A stretch of DNA of 64,000 nucleotides from UBA993 sp964389365 (lineage in GTDB: Bacteria; Bacillota; Dethiobacteria; DTU022): assembly GCA_964389365.1 (NCBI GenBank), contig CAYMDO010000007.1, forward strand, positions 1 through 64,000, written 5' to 3'. The first letter of the stretch is position 1, and the number at the start of each line of letters is the position of its first letter. A program made the position numbers and the translations under genes. Below, piece after piece: positions 8,015 to 17,002 of this stretch. The notes beneath the pieces were generated by a model. The model was given only the letters and a program-made list of their open reading frames with translations, made no database searches and had not been told where the DNA came from.

Positions 8015-8728
8015 TTATTTAACTTTTACCCCTGAGCCAAGGGGACAGCAAAGAGCCACCGCCTCACGATCGGTCAGCTCCGGTTCAGCTATTATTATAA
8101 TATCGTAAAAATCGGCCCAGGGCGAATAGGTGAAATTATAAATTTCACAGTTTTCCGCCAGTTCCTCCCGGGCACAGATCATGTCGGCCCAGGAAGCACC
8201 AAAGCGGTCGTTGCTGCCATCGCCGATATAAACCACCGGGCGGCCCGCCTTCTTCTGCTGCACCACTATTCGAGCCTTACAGTTACCGCATACCGTGCAG
8301 GTCGGATGGGCGTGTGGATTTGCAATTTCCAGCTGTCCCCGGCTATTGATAAAAGTATCGTTACGGTAGATCAGGTTAACCGCACCGTAAAGCCCAAACC
8401 GCTCAAGGACCGGTTCAATATAGAATCCCAGACCGTCGCTGGCGATTATTACCGGGTTATTGCCGGCATGCGCTTTGTGCAAAAAACTTTTAAAACCCGG
8501 CCGGATCTCTGCCCACTCAAATGCTTTTTTTTTGAGTTTTTCCAGATCCGGGGGCAAAAGCGCAACCTCTGCCTGCAGCCAGCTTCTAATCGGGATTTTT
8601 TTCGCCCTGTAGCTTTGATCAAAATCCATAAACTTTTTGCCGCCAAAAAAAAGGCCCAGCTCGGTAGTAATATCCCTTGTGGTAACTGTGCCGTCAAAAT
8701 CTACAACGTATGCTGTTTCAAGTGCCAT
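8015..8728 (-). CDS. HAD phosphatase, MtnX/PSPase-like
   Basis: A haloacid-dehalogenase-type phosphatase of 237 residues. Motif I is VVDFDGTVTTRD with the nucleophilic Asp and acid/base Asp; motif II is IIASDGLGFYIEPVL; motif IV is VYIGDGSNDRFGA. The layout, with an early FFGGKKFMDF cap, resembles MtnX (2-hydroxy-3-keto-5-methylthiopentenyl-1-phosphate phosphatase) and phosphoserine-phosphatase relatives. No other methionine-salvage gene is next to it, so the substrate is left open. An internal CTVCGNCKARI segment carries a CxxCxxC cluster that might bind a metal. GGAGGTATCG precedes ATG. Confidence 0.75.
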   Translation of the reverse strand: MALETAYVVDFDGTVTTRDITTELGLFFGGKKFMDFDQSYRAKKIPIRSWLQAEVALLPPDLEKLKKKAFEWAEIRPGFKSFLHKAHAGNNPVIIASDGLGFYIEPVLERFGLYGAVNLIYRNDTFINSRGQLEIANPHAHPTCTVCGNCKARIVVQQKKAGRPVVYIGDGSNDRFGASWADMICAREELAENCEIYNFTYSPWADFYDIIIIAEPELTDREAVALCCPLGSGVKVK

Positions 8729-8762
8729 CGATACCTCCGCAATTATCCTTAATCCAGAAATT

Positions 8763-9416
8763 CTACTGAAAGAGCTCTGTAATTTCCACCGGGTGAGCCG
8801 CTAAAAACCCCGCGCCGGCAGCTTTCAGTTCTTCAGCCGGCCGAAAGCCCCAGAGCACAGCCGCCGGGAAAAACCCGCCGGCCAATGCTGTTTTCATATC
8901 AGTGTCGGTATCGCCGGCATAAACGATCTCACCCGGTTCGAGTTTCATCTTTTTCGCAATCTGCAGGGCCCCGGCAGGATCGGGCTTTCGGGGCATATCC
9001 GGACCGATGCCGATAATATCTACAAACTGCCAGCTGGCGAGCAGTTTTTTAACCGCAAGGCAGGCTAACTGATGCGGTTTATTGGAAAACACTGCTTTGG
9101 GCACCGCTGACTTTTCCAGCAGCCCGAGCATCTCCGGCACGCCGGGATAAGGCAGGGTATGATCGGCCCAGCGCCGGCTGTACTCTTCCTTAACATCTTC
9201 GATCAGCTGCGCGAGGTCACCTCCGGACCAGGCTTCACGGGGAAAAGTTCTTTTCACCAGCAGGTCAATGCCGTCTCCGACAAAATAGCGGTAGGCGTCT
9301 ACCGGGTGCCCGGTGTAACCTCTGCTTACCAGAACGGCATTAACCGATAAGGCTAAATCCAATAGAGTATCCAGCAGGGTGCCGTCAAGATCGAAAATAA
9401 TTGCTTTAAACTTCAA
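8763..9416 (-). CDS. HAD hydrolase, phosphoglycolate phosphatase-like
   Basis: A 217-residue HAD hydrolase of the Gph/PGMB type. Motif I is IIFDLDGTLLDTLLDL, motif II is AVFSNKPHQL, motif III is RKPDPAGALQIAKK and motif IV is VYAGDTDTDMKTA. The helical C1 cap lies between motifs I and II. It starts at TTG 9416 with GGAGG nine bases upstream. It probably removes phosphate from a small metabolite such as phosphoglycolate, but this family is broad. It is 29 bases downstream of the diaphorase operon on the same strand. Confidence 0.8.
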   Translation of the reverse strand: MKFKAIIFDLDGTLLDTLLDLALSVNAVLVSRGYTGHPVDAYRYFVGDGIDLLVKRTFPREAWSGGDLAQLIEDVKEEYSRRWADHTLPYPGVPEMLGLLEKSAVPKAVFSNKPHQLACLAVKKLLASWQFVDIIGIGPDMPRKPDPAGALQIAKKMKLEPGEIVYAGDTDTDMKTALAGGFFPAAVLWGFRPAEELKAAGAGFLAAHPVEITELFQ

Positions 9417-9445
9417 ACATCGCTTCCTCCCGCATTGATGCCGGT

Positions 9446-10114
9446 TTATCTTCCAGTTTCCTTACTGTCCTTTTTATAGTACAAGGCACCCACCGGGCAG
9501 GCATCGACACAGAGCGTGCACTGTGTGCAGACTGATTCGGCCAGGGGCAGATCGTTAAAAGTGGTAACCGCTCTATTAATTCCCCGGTTTGCAAAGCCGA
9601 TTGCCCCCACCCCGGCTTCCACCCGGTCAGCCCAAATACACCGGCCGCAGAGGACACAGCGGCTGCGATCGAAGGCAAATACTTCCGGGCTGTCGTCAAG
9701 TTTATATTTGCGGACGATTGAGGGAAAACGCTTCTGCTTCAAGCGAAGGCCGCGCTTTTTGGCAATCTCCTGCAGGGCACAACTCTTATTGGCCGGGCAT
9801 TCACCGCACTTGAGGTTATGGGCTGACATGATCAGCTCAAAAGCTGTTTTAACCAGCCGGTCGATGCGCTCGCTTCTGGTTTTAACCACCATGTTTTCTT
9901 CAACTGTCCTGGTACAGGAAGTAACGGGGTAATTAACCCCCTTTATTTCAACAAAGCAGAGCCTGCAGCCGGCATTGGGCCTTTCTTCACTGGTCGCGCA
10001 GAGGTGAGGTATATAGATCCCGTTATCAAGGGCCGCCCTGAGCAGCTTCTGACCGGGCTTTGCCTCAACCTGCCGTCCGTCAATGCTGATACTGATCTTG
10101 TTCCGGTCGCTCAC
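9446..10114 (-). CDS. HoxU/HydA-N-like iron-sulfur subunit of NADH diaphorase
   Basis: A 222-residue electron-transfer subunit. It has an N-terminal plant-type [2Fe-2S] ferredoxin domain (CATSEERPNAGCRLC), the NuoG-type His/Cys [4Fe-4S] region (HNLKCGECPANKSCALQ), and two CxxCxxC [4Fe-4S] motifs (CVLCGRCIW and CTQCTLCVDACPVGAL). This is the layout of HoxU and of the N-terminal third of NuoG or HydA, without any catalytic domain. GTG 10114 overlaps the stop of the NuoF-like gene as GTGA and has GGAGG upstream, so I reject the longer frame to 10219. It should pass electrons between the flavoprotein and an unseen catalytic subunit. Confidence 0.85.
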   Translation of the reverse strand: MSDRNKISISIDGRQVEAKPGQKLLRAALDNGIYIPHLCATSEERPNAGCRLCFVEIKGVNYPVTSCTRTVEENMVVKTRSERIDRLVKTAFELIMSAHNLKCGECPANKSCALQEIAKKRGLRLKQKRFPSIVRKYKLDDSPEVFAFDRSRCVLCGRCIWADRVEAGVGAIGFANRGINRAVTTFNDLPLAESVCTQCTLCVDACPVGALYYKKDSKETGR

Positions 10115-12021
10115 GCGTTTCTCCTCCCTTTCTCCGGAGGCAAAACGGGCGGGGATAGTTTCACCACGGCGTTGTACTCCGGCGGGCAGGCTTTCAGGCA
10201 GTTGTCGCACTTGACGCATTTATCCTGGTCGATTTCTTTTAACCCGTCTTCCCTGGTGAAAATCGCTTCCGTCGGGCAGCTGCCGACGCAAACATTGCAC
10301 AGTTTGCTGCATTTACGGGGCAAGATATAGTAAAGGATCAGATCCTGGCAAACCAAAGCCGGACAACGGCCTTCTTTTACATGCGCTTCGTATTCATCCC
10401 GGAAATATTTCAAGGTCGTCAAAACCGGGTTGGGTGCTGTACGGCCAAGGTTGCAGAGCGAACCGTCACGCACATCTTCACAGAGCTCTTCCAGCAAAGT
10501 TAAGGTTTGCTCATCACCTTTGCCTTGCGTTACAGCGGATAATATATCCAGCATATGCCTGGTGCCGATGCGGCAGAAAGTGCACTTGCCACAGGATTCG
10601 TGCTGTGTAAATTCTAAAAAGAAGCGGGCCACCGAGACCATGCAGTCATCCTGATCCATCACCACCAGGCCGCCGGAGCCCATAATTGCCCCCGCTTCCC
10701 GCAGCGAGTCGAAATCGATAGGCACATCGAGCGCCGATTCGGGTAGGCAGCCGCCTGAAGGCCCGCCGATCTGGACCGCTTTAAACTTGCGGCCGTTTGG
10801 CAGACCGTCGCCCACGTCATAAATCAGCTGGCGCAGGGTAGTACCCATTGGCACCTCCACCAGTCCCGTGTTTACCACCTTGCCGACCAGCGAAAATACT
10901 GCCGTGCCGGGGCTGCCCGGGGTGCCGATCGCCTTAAACCAGGCCGCGCCGTTTTTGACAATCAGCGGCACATAAGCAAAGGTTTTGACATTATTCAGCA
11001 CTGTCGGCTTGCCGCGGAATCCTTTTTGGGCCAAGCGGGGGGGCCTACTCTCGGGCATCCCCATCTTTCCTTCCATAGAATTGACCAGGGCGGTTGCTTC
11101 GCCACAGACAAAAGCGCCGGAACCCTGGAATATATCGAGATCAAAGCAGAAATCACTGCCCAGGATATTTGCGCCGAGCAACCCCCGAGAACGGGCCTGA
11201 TCAATCGCTTCCCGTACGTGCTGAACCGCCCGCGGGTATTCTGCCCGGATATAAAAATAACCCTGGCTGGCGCCTACCGCATAAGCGCAGAGGATCATCC
11301 CCTCGATTACCAGGTGCGGATCCGATTCTAAAATGCTGCGGTCCATAAAAGCCCCGGGGTCACCCTCATCGGCGTTGCAGATCACGTAAACACTGTCGCC
11401 GCCGGACCTGATGCAGGCTTCCCATTTGAGGCCGGCCGGAAAACCGGCCCCTCCCCGCCCCCTCAGGTTGGCTTCTTTGACTTCATCAAGAACCGCTCGC
11501 GGTTCAGCGGAGAGAGCCCCGGGCAGGGTGCCGTAACCATCCTGTGCTAAATAGCTGTCAATGCTGCGGGCATCGACAAAACCACAATGCCCCAGGATCA
11601 ATTTTTGCTCGTAGATACCGCGGGGAAACTCCGCAAAAGTGGGAAAAACATCATTCGGCTCCAGCGCCGCCATCGCGTATTCATAGCAGGGATCATCACC
11701 AGCCAGAAAATCTTCAACCAACCGGTGTACCAGGCCATCATCCAGGCGACCATAGCAGATCGGCGGAAAACCGGGTTTGGCTATTACCGCCAGAGGCTCG
11801 GCATAACAGTGCCCCATGCAGCCCACTTCGATTACTTCAGCCTCAAGCCCTTTGGCCCCGATCTCGCGGATAAAATCTTCTTTAACCTGCAGCGCTCCGG
11901 CAGCCACCCCGCAGGTAGCGGTGCCGACCAGCACCCTTGTTTTTGCAGCTGCCGGGTTAACAACAAATTCAGCCTCGCTGCGCAGTTTTTGATAGCGCTC
12001 TGAGGGAGCTAAACCGCTCAT
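10111..12021 (-). CDS. NuoF/HydB-like NADH-binding flavoprotein
   Basis: A 636-residue NADH:acceptor subunit. In order it has a thioredoxin-like [2Fe-2S] domain (CGVAAG... VGCMGHCYAEP), the FMN/NADH core with GRGGAGFPAGLKW and CNADEGDPGAFMDR, the SLBB region (GGPSGGCLP), a [4Fe-4S] site ESCGKCTFCRIGT, and a C-terminal two-cluster ferredoxin domain (CSKLCNVCVGSCP and CVKCDNCLKACP). This extended form matches HydB/HndC of NAD-dependent and electron-bifurcating hydrogenases or formate dehydrogenases rather than respiratory NuoF. The start overlaps the nuoE-like stop by four bases, indicating coupling. Confidence 0.9.
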   Translation of the reverse strand: MSGLAPSERYQKLRSEAEFVVNPAAAKTRVLVGTATCGVAAGALQVKEDFIREIGAKGLEAEVIEVGCMGHCYAEPLAVIAKPGFPPICYGRLDDGLVHRLVEDFLAGDDPCYEYAMAALEPNDVFPTFAEFPRGIYEQKLILGHCGFVDARSIDSYLAQDGYGTLPGALSAEPRAVLDEVKEANLRGRGGAGFPAGLKWEACIRSGGDSVYVICNADEGDPGAFMDRSILESDPHLVIEGMILCAYAVGASQGYFYIRAEYPRAVQHVREAIDQARSRGLLGANILGSDFCFDLDIFQGSGAFVCGEATALVNSMEGKMGMPESRPPRLAQKGFRGKPTVLNNVKTFAYVPLIVKNGAAWFKAIGTPGSPGTAVFSLVGKVVNTGLVEVPMGTTLRQLIYDVGDGLPNGRKFKAVQIGGPSGGCLPESALDVPIDFDSLREAGAIMGSGGLVVMDQDDCMVSVARFFLEFTQHESCGKCTFCRIGTRHMLDILSAVTQGKGDEQTLTLLEELCEDVRDGSLCNLGRTAPNPVLTTLKYFRDEYEAHVKEGRCPALVCQDLILYYILPRKCSKLCNVCVGSCPTEAIFTREDGLKEIDQDKCVKCDNCLKACPPEYNAVVKLSPPVLPPEKGRRNA

Positions 12022-12575
12022 TTGCTGCCACCTTCTCCCCCGCCCGGCGAATCGGCTTTTATCCCGCCCTCTCCGGCGGCGCCCTTTTCCTGCAAGGTAA
12101 GCATGATCCCGTCCACCCGGGTCGGGGTAACTTTTCCTTCAACCACATCATCAACAACCACAACCGGGGCCATGGTGCAGCAGCCGACGCAGGCTACCCT
12201 TTCCAGGCTGTAAAGCCGGTCTGAACTGGTTTCGCCTTCCTTAATGTCCATTCTTCTTTCAAATGAATCGAGGGCAATTTTACCCCCCACCATGTAGCAG
12301 GCTGTACCCATACATACTTTAACCTGATGCTTGCCGGGTGGATTTAAGCGAAACTGGTTATAAAAAGTAGCCAGGCCGTAAACATCAGCGGCCGGGACCG
12401 ATAAGCCATCGGCAATCATTTCCATAGCCAGGGCCGGCAGGTAGCCAAGACGGGCCTGCACATTTTGCAGGATGGGGATCAGCTTTTCAGCGGTTTTCAC
12501 ATTTTCCTTCAGCACTTCTTCAACACAGGCAATAATCTTTTCTTTTTCGCCTTCCACTAACTGCAACGGCTGCAT
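12018..12575 (-). CDS. NuoE-like [2Fe-2S] subunit
   Basis: A 185-residue thioredoxin-like ferredoxin that completes the diaphorase module. The cluster ligands are visible in VCMGTACYMVGG and ACVGCCTMAPV; the N-terminal helical part contains LIPILQNVQARLGYLPALAM. I choose ATG 12575 because the upstream extension to 12704 is a low-complexity valine run encoded by ACNAC-like repeats and is not family sequence. The Shine-Dalgarno site (GAGGGAG) is unusually close to this ATG. The tail is glycine-rich (GGGEGGSK). A TATAAT-like dyad lies about 40 bases upstream. Confidence 0.85.
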   Translation of the reverse strand: MQPLQLVEGEKEKIIACVEEVLKENVKTAEKLIPILQNVQARLGYLPALAMEMIADGLSVPAADVYGLATFYNQFRLNPPGKHQVKVCMGTACYMVGGKIALDSFERRMDIKEGETSSDRLYSLERVACVGCCTMAPVVVVDDVVEGKVTPTRVDGIMLTLQEKGAAGEGGIKADSPGGGEGGSK

Positions 12576-12934
12576 CTCCCTCTGCTTCGATTCTGCTTCA
12601 AACGCTGTTATAATTATAACCTTTTTGCTCTTGTACTGCATCTGCAGGGAGTTGCCTGCGACTGCGCGAACAACGACTACAATGACCACAACGACTACAA
12701 CCACAGCACCCGGGAGACGGCTGGTGCATCAAGTCTAATCTAGAACATTCAGCGCGGATTCAGGAACAAACGGTTCTGGCAGAAGTTTTTTCTCCGGTGA
12801 GAGAAGACTGCCTCTGGCAAATGCTATTACCGGACTTAACAGCTCAGCAGTCTTAGGGAGTTAAGTATCGTTACCTTTCAGTCCCACTTTCCGTTCCATT
12901 CCGGCCATACGGTTAATGATCGGCCTTGCCTTTT
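12576..12934. other. Intergenic region between lpd and the diaphorase operon
   Basis: A gap of about 360 bases without a supported gene. It contains an AT-rich dyad TTATAATTATAA (12608-12619) usable as a minus-strand -10 element, and an 18-base-period direct repeat at 12671-12706 (unit starting CAACGACTACAA). No clear terminator was found after lpd, but the length of the gap suggests that the diaphorase genes have their own promoter. Confidence 0.4.
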
Positions 12935-14341
12935 TTACCGGCGGGTAATATGCAGCGAGGTTTTATTGACTGCCATTGAAGCTTCCCAAACCGCCTCGTT
13001 CATCGTCGGATGCGGGTGGATCAGTTCCGCCAGTTCAGAGGCTTTAATCCCTTTGGCCACGGCCAGGGTGCCTTCCTGGATCAACTCTGAAGCATGAGCG
13101 CCTAAGATATGCACACCGATAACTATTTCATCTTCACCTGCGGCAATGATCTTGACAGCACCGTCCGGCTCATCCTGGGTTGCCGCCCGTCCACAGGCGG
13201 TAAAGGGAAACTTGCCAATTTTAATATTCTCCAGGCCTTTCTCCCTCGCTTCTTCCTCGCTCATCCCAACCGCAGCCAGCTCCGGGTCGGTGTAAAGGCA
13301 CGAGGGTACGGCAGCCCCGTTAAAGCGGGCTTCCAGGCCGGCTATATTTTCAGCAGCGACAATGCCCTGGTGATAGGCGGTATGGGCCAGGAAATAACCG
13401 GGGCAGGTGGCATCACCAACCGCGTATATGCCGGGAACCGAGGTTTCCATCTTGCTGTTGACGCGGATGCCATCTTGATCATATTTAACGCCCAGCGCGT
13501 CAAGATCCTGATCGCCGAATGCCGGCTTACGTCCAACCGCCAGCAAAACGCTTTCAGCTTCAACCAGCTCTTCACCTTTTTTCCCGTCGATAATCAGCCT
13601 GTAGGCGCTGCCACTTTTTTCGACCGCCCTGATCGGCGAATTCATCATGATCCCCAGGCCGCCCTTACGCAGGTAAGTTGAGAGGCGGCGCACCATTTCA
13701 AGATCCATCCGGCGCAGAAACCTTTCGCTGCGATGGACTATAGTGACCTGTACACCCAGGCCCGTAAAGATTGACGCCATCTCGAGCGCGATCACCCCGC
13801 CGCCGATTACCGCCATCGTCGCCGGCAGTTCTTCTAATGCCAATGCTTCACGGGAAGTCATGATCCCCGGCAGCTCCAATCCCGGGGTGGGGGGCAGAAT
13901 TTCATCGCTACCGGTAGCCAGGATTATATTTTCTGTTGCCAGCACAATCTCTTCGCCGCTGTGCAGCTTGACACTGACCATCTTGGGGTTTAAAGCGAGT
14001 GCAATCCCGTATAAAACAGTAATCTTATTGTGCTCCATCATCTCACCGATATGGCTTACCAGCTCGCTGACTACCGCTTTTTTTTTCGCCTGCAGGGTGG
14101 GAAAAGTGAATTTTAGGTCGCCAAAGGAAAAACCAAACTGATCTGCCGTTTGCAGGCGTCGTTTCATAGCCGCCCCGTGAGTAAGAACCTTGGTCGGGAT
14201 ACACCCGTGATTGAGGCAAATTCCACCTAAGGCTTCTTTTTCTATCACCGCAGTTTTAAGCCCCAGTGATCCGGCCCTCAGCGCGGCCAGATAGCCGCCC
14301 GGGCCACCGCCAATAATAACAACCTGATATTTTTCACTCAT
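12935..14341 (-). CDS. lpdA: Dihydrolipoyl dehydrogenase (L-protein)
   Basis: The flavoprotein reoxidises dihydrolipoyl-GcvH with NAD+. Visible are FAD-binding GGGPGGYLAALRA, the redox disulfide GGICLNHGCIPTK, the NAD-binding VIGGGVIALEMAS, the second FAD motif GIYAVGDAT, and the C-terminal catalytic HPHPTMNE with His-Glu. The length of 468 residues is normal and there is no N-terminal lipoyl domain. ATG 14341 is chosen over 14353 because the protein then starts directly at the FAD fold. It is the last gene of the glycine-riboswitch operon. Confidence 0.95.
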   Translation of the reverse strand: MSEKYQVVIIGGGPGGYLAALRAGSLGLKTAVIEKEALGGICLNHGCIPTKVLTHGAAMKRRLQTADQFGFSFGDLKFTFPTLQAKKKAVVSELVSHIGEMMEHNKITVLYGIALALNPKMVSVKLHSGEEIVLATENIILATGSDEILPPTPGLELPGIMTSREALALEELPATMAVIGGGVIALEMASIFTGLGVQVTIVHRSERFLRRMDLEMVRRLSTYLRKGGLGIMMNSPIRAVEKSGSAYRLIIDGKKGEELVEAESVLLAVGRKPAFGDQDLDALGVKYDQDGIRVNSKMETSVPGIYAVGDATCPGYFLAHTAYHQGIVAAENIAGLEARFNGAAVPSCLYTDPELAAVGMSEEEAREKGLENIKIGKFPFTACGRAATQDEPDGAVKIIAAGEDEIVIGVHILGAHASELIQEGTLAVAKGIKASELAELIHPHPTMNEAVWEASMAVNKTSLHITRR

Positions 14342-14392
14342 CTGAACGCACATCCCTTCGAGCCATGATCTGTTTATTTTTAAGCATCTAAT

Positions 14393-15133
14393 CTAGCGGG
14401 CACCGGTGAAAACAGCCGGGATAACCAGGGAAAACGCCCTGACCAGGGCCCTGGTCATTTTATCGTAGCTGATATGGTAACCAAGATCGAGCAGGCCGGC
14501 CGCCTGCTCACTCAGGTCTGGTTCCCGGCCTGTTTCACTGTTATAATAGCTTTTTTTCAGCACCAGGCGGTAAAGATCTGCTGGCAGGCGGAACAAGATC
14601 GCCCCGTGCTGCAGAAGGATGCCATCGCGCCTCAACTGGGCACTGCCGACAACCTTTTTGCCGTCAACCTGGATCTCGTAGGCTGAAGGAGTATCAAAGC
14701 AAGAGCCGGGAGCCAGCCCCGCCTCTCTTCCATTTCCCGGTGAAAGCGAGGCGGTGATACCAGCCAGGTTAAAAGCCGTTACCAGGCCGCGGCTGATCGA
14801 CCGGTAAGCATCCAGTACGCTACCCCGGTCAATAAAAGGGTGCATTTCCGGAACGATGATGCTGTAAGTCAGCTCTTCATAATGAAGCACCGCGCGCCCG
14901 CCGGTGGGCCGCCGGACCAGGTCAATGCCGGCCTGGCGGCATGCGGCAACGTCGGCCACTTCGTTCTCATCCTGAAAATAGCCGAGCGACAGCGCCGGGG
15001 GATCCCAGCGGTAGAGCCTTAAAGTTGGCGGGCATGATCCCCCTGCCACTTCTCCCATTATTTCAAGATCTCTATCCATATTGTCTCTTCCCGCCATGGG
15101 CGGATCGATAATCAGTCGCCACTGGTAGTGCAT
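14393..15133 (-). CDS. lipM: LipM-type octanoyltransferase / lipoate ligase-like
   Basis: A member of the biotin/lipoate A/B ligase family, 246 residues. It has RRPTGGRAVLHYEELTYS, and GSCFDTPSAYEIQVDGKKVVGSAQ containing the cysteine that carries the octanoyl thioester in LipM, then LLQHGAILF. Presence of that cysteine favours octanoyl transfer from acyl-carrier protein to GcvH over ATP-dependent lipoate ligation. It sits between two radical SAM genes and lpd in the glycine cleavage operon. Together with them it would provide de novo lipoylation. The start at ATG 15133 is likely but has no good Shine-Dalgarno site; TTG 15181 would overlap the previous gene. Confidence 0.8.
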   Translation of the reverse strand: MHYQWRLIIDPPMAGRDNMDRDLEIMGEVAGGSCPPTLRLYRWDPPALSLGYFQDENEVADVAACRQAGIDLVRRPTGGRAVLHYEELTYSIIVPEMHPFIDRGSVLDAYRSISRGLVTAFNLAGITASLSPGNGREAGLAPGSCFDTPSAYEIQVDGKKVVGSAQLRRDGILLQHGAILFRLPADLYRLVLKKSYYNSETGREPDLSEQAAGLLDLGYHISYDKMTRALVRAFSLVIPAVFTGAR

Positions 15134-15164
15134 CTTAAATGTTTTTGCGGCAGGCCTGACCAGG

Positions 15165-16115
15165 TTATACAGCGTCGGCAACCAGGCTCAGCGCCGCCTC
15201 TGTTTCCTCCTCATCCAGCGAACGGTGATAGTTATAGATTGTCTTACCCGGCCGCTCGTTATAGTATGGACGGTTGCAGCCGGGGCAGCCGCTGGTCCTG
15301 AATGCTTCTCCCCCGGCCAGGTATTTGGTAAGTTCGTCTGCCATAAGGCTGAACCCGGTTAACCTGCCCCGCACGAATTCGAGCATTCCATAAGTAATTT
15401 TTTTCTCCCTCAGCAGGTACAACGCTGCCTGCACGCGCCGGTAGCGTTCAATAGCCGGTGGCTCAACCTTTTCAAGCCGGGTCCCCCTCAGGGGCACAAA
15501 GGCAAAAAGGGCCGGTGTCACCCCTCCCTTGATCAGTTTCTCTGCCAGGAACATTATCTCCTCATCACTTTCGCCAAGGCCGCAGATCAAATGGGTGCTG
15601 ACCCGGCCGGGTAAAGCTGAGGCGCAGCTGAACAACAGCTCAAGCTGCCGCTTAAACGATCCGCCTTTAAGGCCGCTGTAAAGCTCCGGATTAGCAGCAT
15701 CAAGCGAAACGGACAGCCTTTCTGCCCCGGCTTCGGCAACCGCTCGCGCTTTTTCCACGCTGTCGATCCAGGCGGAAAGCGAAAGCGGCAGTGAACTGGC
15801 TTCCTTGATTTTTTGGATCTGTCCAAGCAGCGGATCTATACCGGCGGGATGGCGGACTGACTGCAGGCAGACGCGTTTGATCCCTTTTGATTCTGCTTCG
15901 CGTAAGCCTTTTTCAACTTCCGGCCAGGTGTATTCAGGCCAGGTGACACGCCCAAGGCGGTTGAGCGCCTCGCTTTTACCAAGCCCCTGCGGGCAAAAAG
16001 CGCAGCTCATCATGCAGCTGTTGCCGGATAACAGGTAAGCCGTTGTCGGGTAAATATCCATCCGGTTATCACTTAGTCCCAGGCAGGCGGCAGTGCCGGC
16101 AGAAAGACGGATCAT
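15165..16115 (-). CDS. Radical SAM protein, LipS1/LipS2-type lipoyl synthase component
   Basis: A 316-residue radical SAM enzyme. The SAM-cluster cysteines are in CMMSCAFC (residues 34, 38, 41). A C-terminal SGCPGCNRPYYNERPG segment has two more cysteines that may bind an auxiliary cluster. ATG 16115 overlaps the previous stop as ATGA, so the two radical SAM proteins are translationally coupled. No classical LipA (with its CX4CX5C auxiliary motif) is in the operon. A pair of radical SAM proteins beside an octanoyltransferase and glycine cleavage genes matches LipS1/LipS2, a two-subunit lipoyl synthase first shown in Thermococcus. I cannot say which subunit this one is. It could alternatively be an uncharacterised BioB-like enzyme. 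Confidence 0.75.
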   Translation of the reverse strand: MIRLSAGTAACLGLSDNRMDIYPTTAYLLSGNSCMMSCAFCPQGLGKSEALNRLGRVTWPEYTWPEVEKGLREAESKGIKRVCLQSVRHPAGIDPLLGQIQKIKEASSLPLSLSAWIDSVEKARAVAEAGAERLSVSLDAANPELYSGLKGGSFKRQLELLFSCASALPGRVSTHLICGLGESDEEIMFLAEKLIKGGVTPALFAFVPLRGTRLEKVEPPAIERYRRVQAALYLLREKKITYGMLEFVRGRLTGFSLMADELTKYLAGGEAFRTSGCPGCNRPYYNERPGKTIYNYHRSLDEEETEAALSLVADAV

Positions 16116-17002
16116 AGCGAACAGCACTCCTTGGAATATATTATATCCAAACCCATATCGGCTGCCTTATGGCGGGAAGAAGGGGCCGGCAGAACAATCT
16201 TATTCACCCCGGCTTTGAGGGCCAGCATGTCCAGGGCCTCGCGGTAACGGCCGCCCGGCCGCATGCAGCCAAGATATATCGGAACACGCGGGAACATCAG
16301 GCGGGCAGTCGCCAGCAGGCGCGCTGTATCTTTGAGCGGTGGCGCTGCTTCGGTTTCAAAGCTGGTGCCGGCAGTGGGGCGAAATACAATGAAACTGATC
16401 GCTTCGACCGCCTCGCCCTGCAATCTCTCTAACAGCTGATACTCCCCCCCGATTAAACCCCTGTTCAAACCAATACAGATGTGGGGGATAACCCTGGTAT
16501 AGGCTAATAGATCCCGGTATGCCTGTAAGTACTGCGCAGCCCCGTACGGCAAGCCGTAAACAGCGGCGATGGTAGCATTATCGCCAGGCAGATCGAAAGA
16601 GACGACCGTGGCCAGGCGGCCCAGCAGTTCGGCATCTTCGCGCCCGACCAACCCGGTATGCAGGTTTAGCGATCCGCGGCCGGCCAGTTTCTTGATCGCT
16701 GCCAGGTTTTCGCTCAGCGGCACCCGGCCCTGCGCGGTGCAGCCGCCGGAAACGAGATAACCGGTCTGCCTGTTGTCACCCTGTTTCAGGGCTTTTTTTA
16801 GCGGGGTCATATTCTTTAAATATTTACCGCTGCAGTGTCCGCAATCAAGCTCACAGCTGTCTCCCGTTACGCTGATGGGCTGGGTCCGGACAGGGGTAAC
16901 AAATTCGATCCGGTCTGGGAAAAAAGCGCGGCGCACCTGCCAGCTTTTCGCTAAAAGCTGTTTCAGCGGAACAGTTTGTAATTCGGTCTGCAGGAAATTC
17001 AT
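16112..17002 (-). CDS. Radical SAM protein, partner LipS1/LipS2-type lipoyl synthase component
   Basis: A 296-residue radical SAM protein. The SAM-cluster motif is CELDCGHC (residues 50, 54, 57), followed by GYLVSGGCTAQGRVPL and a late YLGCMRPGGRYREALD. ATG 17002 with GGAG upstream is chosen; the longer frame to 17071 enters the intergenic region. It directly follows gcvPB and overlaps the next radical SAM gene by four bases. The inferred role is sulfur insertion at C6 and C8 of the octanoyl group on GcvH, acting with its partner. The tight coupling suggests a heteromeric complex. The assignment rests on context and recalled family features. Confidence 0.75.
   Translation of the reverse strand: MNFLQTELQTVPLKQLLAKSWQVRRAFFPDRIEFVTPVRTQPISVTGDSCELDCGHCSGKYLKNMTPLKKALKQGDNRQTGYLVSGGCTAQGRVPLSENLAAIKKLAGRGSLNLHTGLVGREDAELLGRLATVVSFDLPGDNATIAAVYGLPYGAAQYLQAYRDLLAYTRVIPHICIGLNRGLIGGEYQLLERLQGEAVEAISFIVFRPTAGTSFETEAAPPLKDTARLLATARLMFPRVPIYLGCMRPGGRYREALDMLALKAGVNKIVLPAPSSRHKAADMGLDIIYSKECCSL

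Noticed and set aside
9446..10114. Catalytic hydrogenase or formate dehydrogenase subunit
   Set aside because: The protein stops after the ferredoxin-type domains; no H-cluster or molybdopterin domain follows.
12576..12704. Valine-rich N-terminal extension of the NuoE-like protein
   Set aside because: It is encoded by a low-complexity repeat, lacks a ribosome site and is not part of the family.
14393..15133. ATP-dependent lipoate ligase LplA
   Set aside because: The conserved cysteine in GSCFDTPS and the LQHG motif favour the LipM octanoyltransferase type, though activity is not proven.
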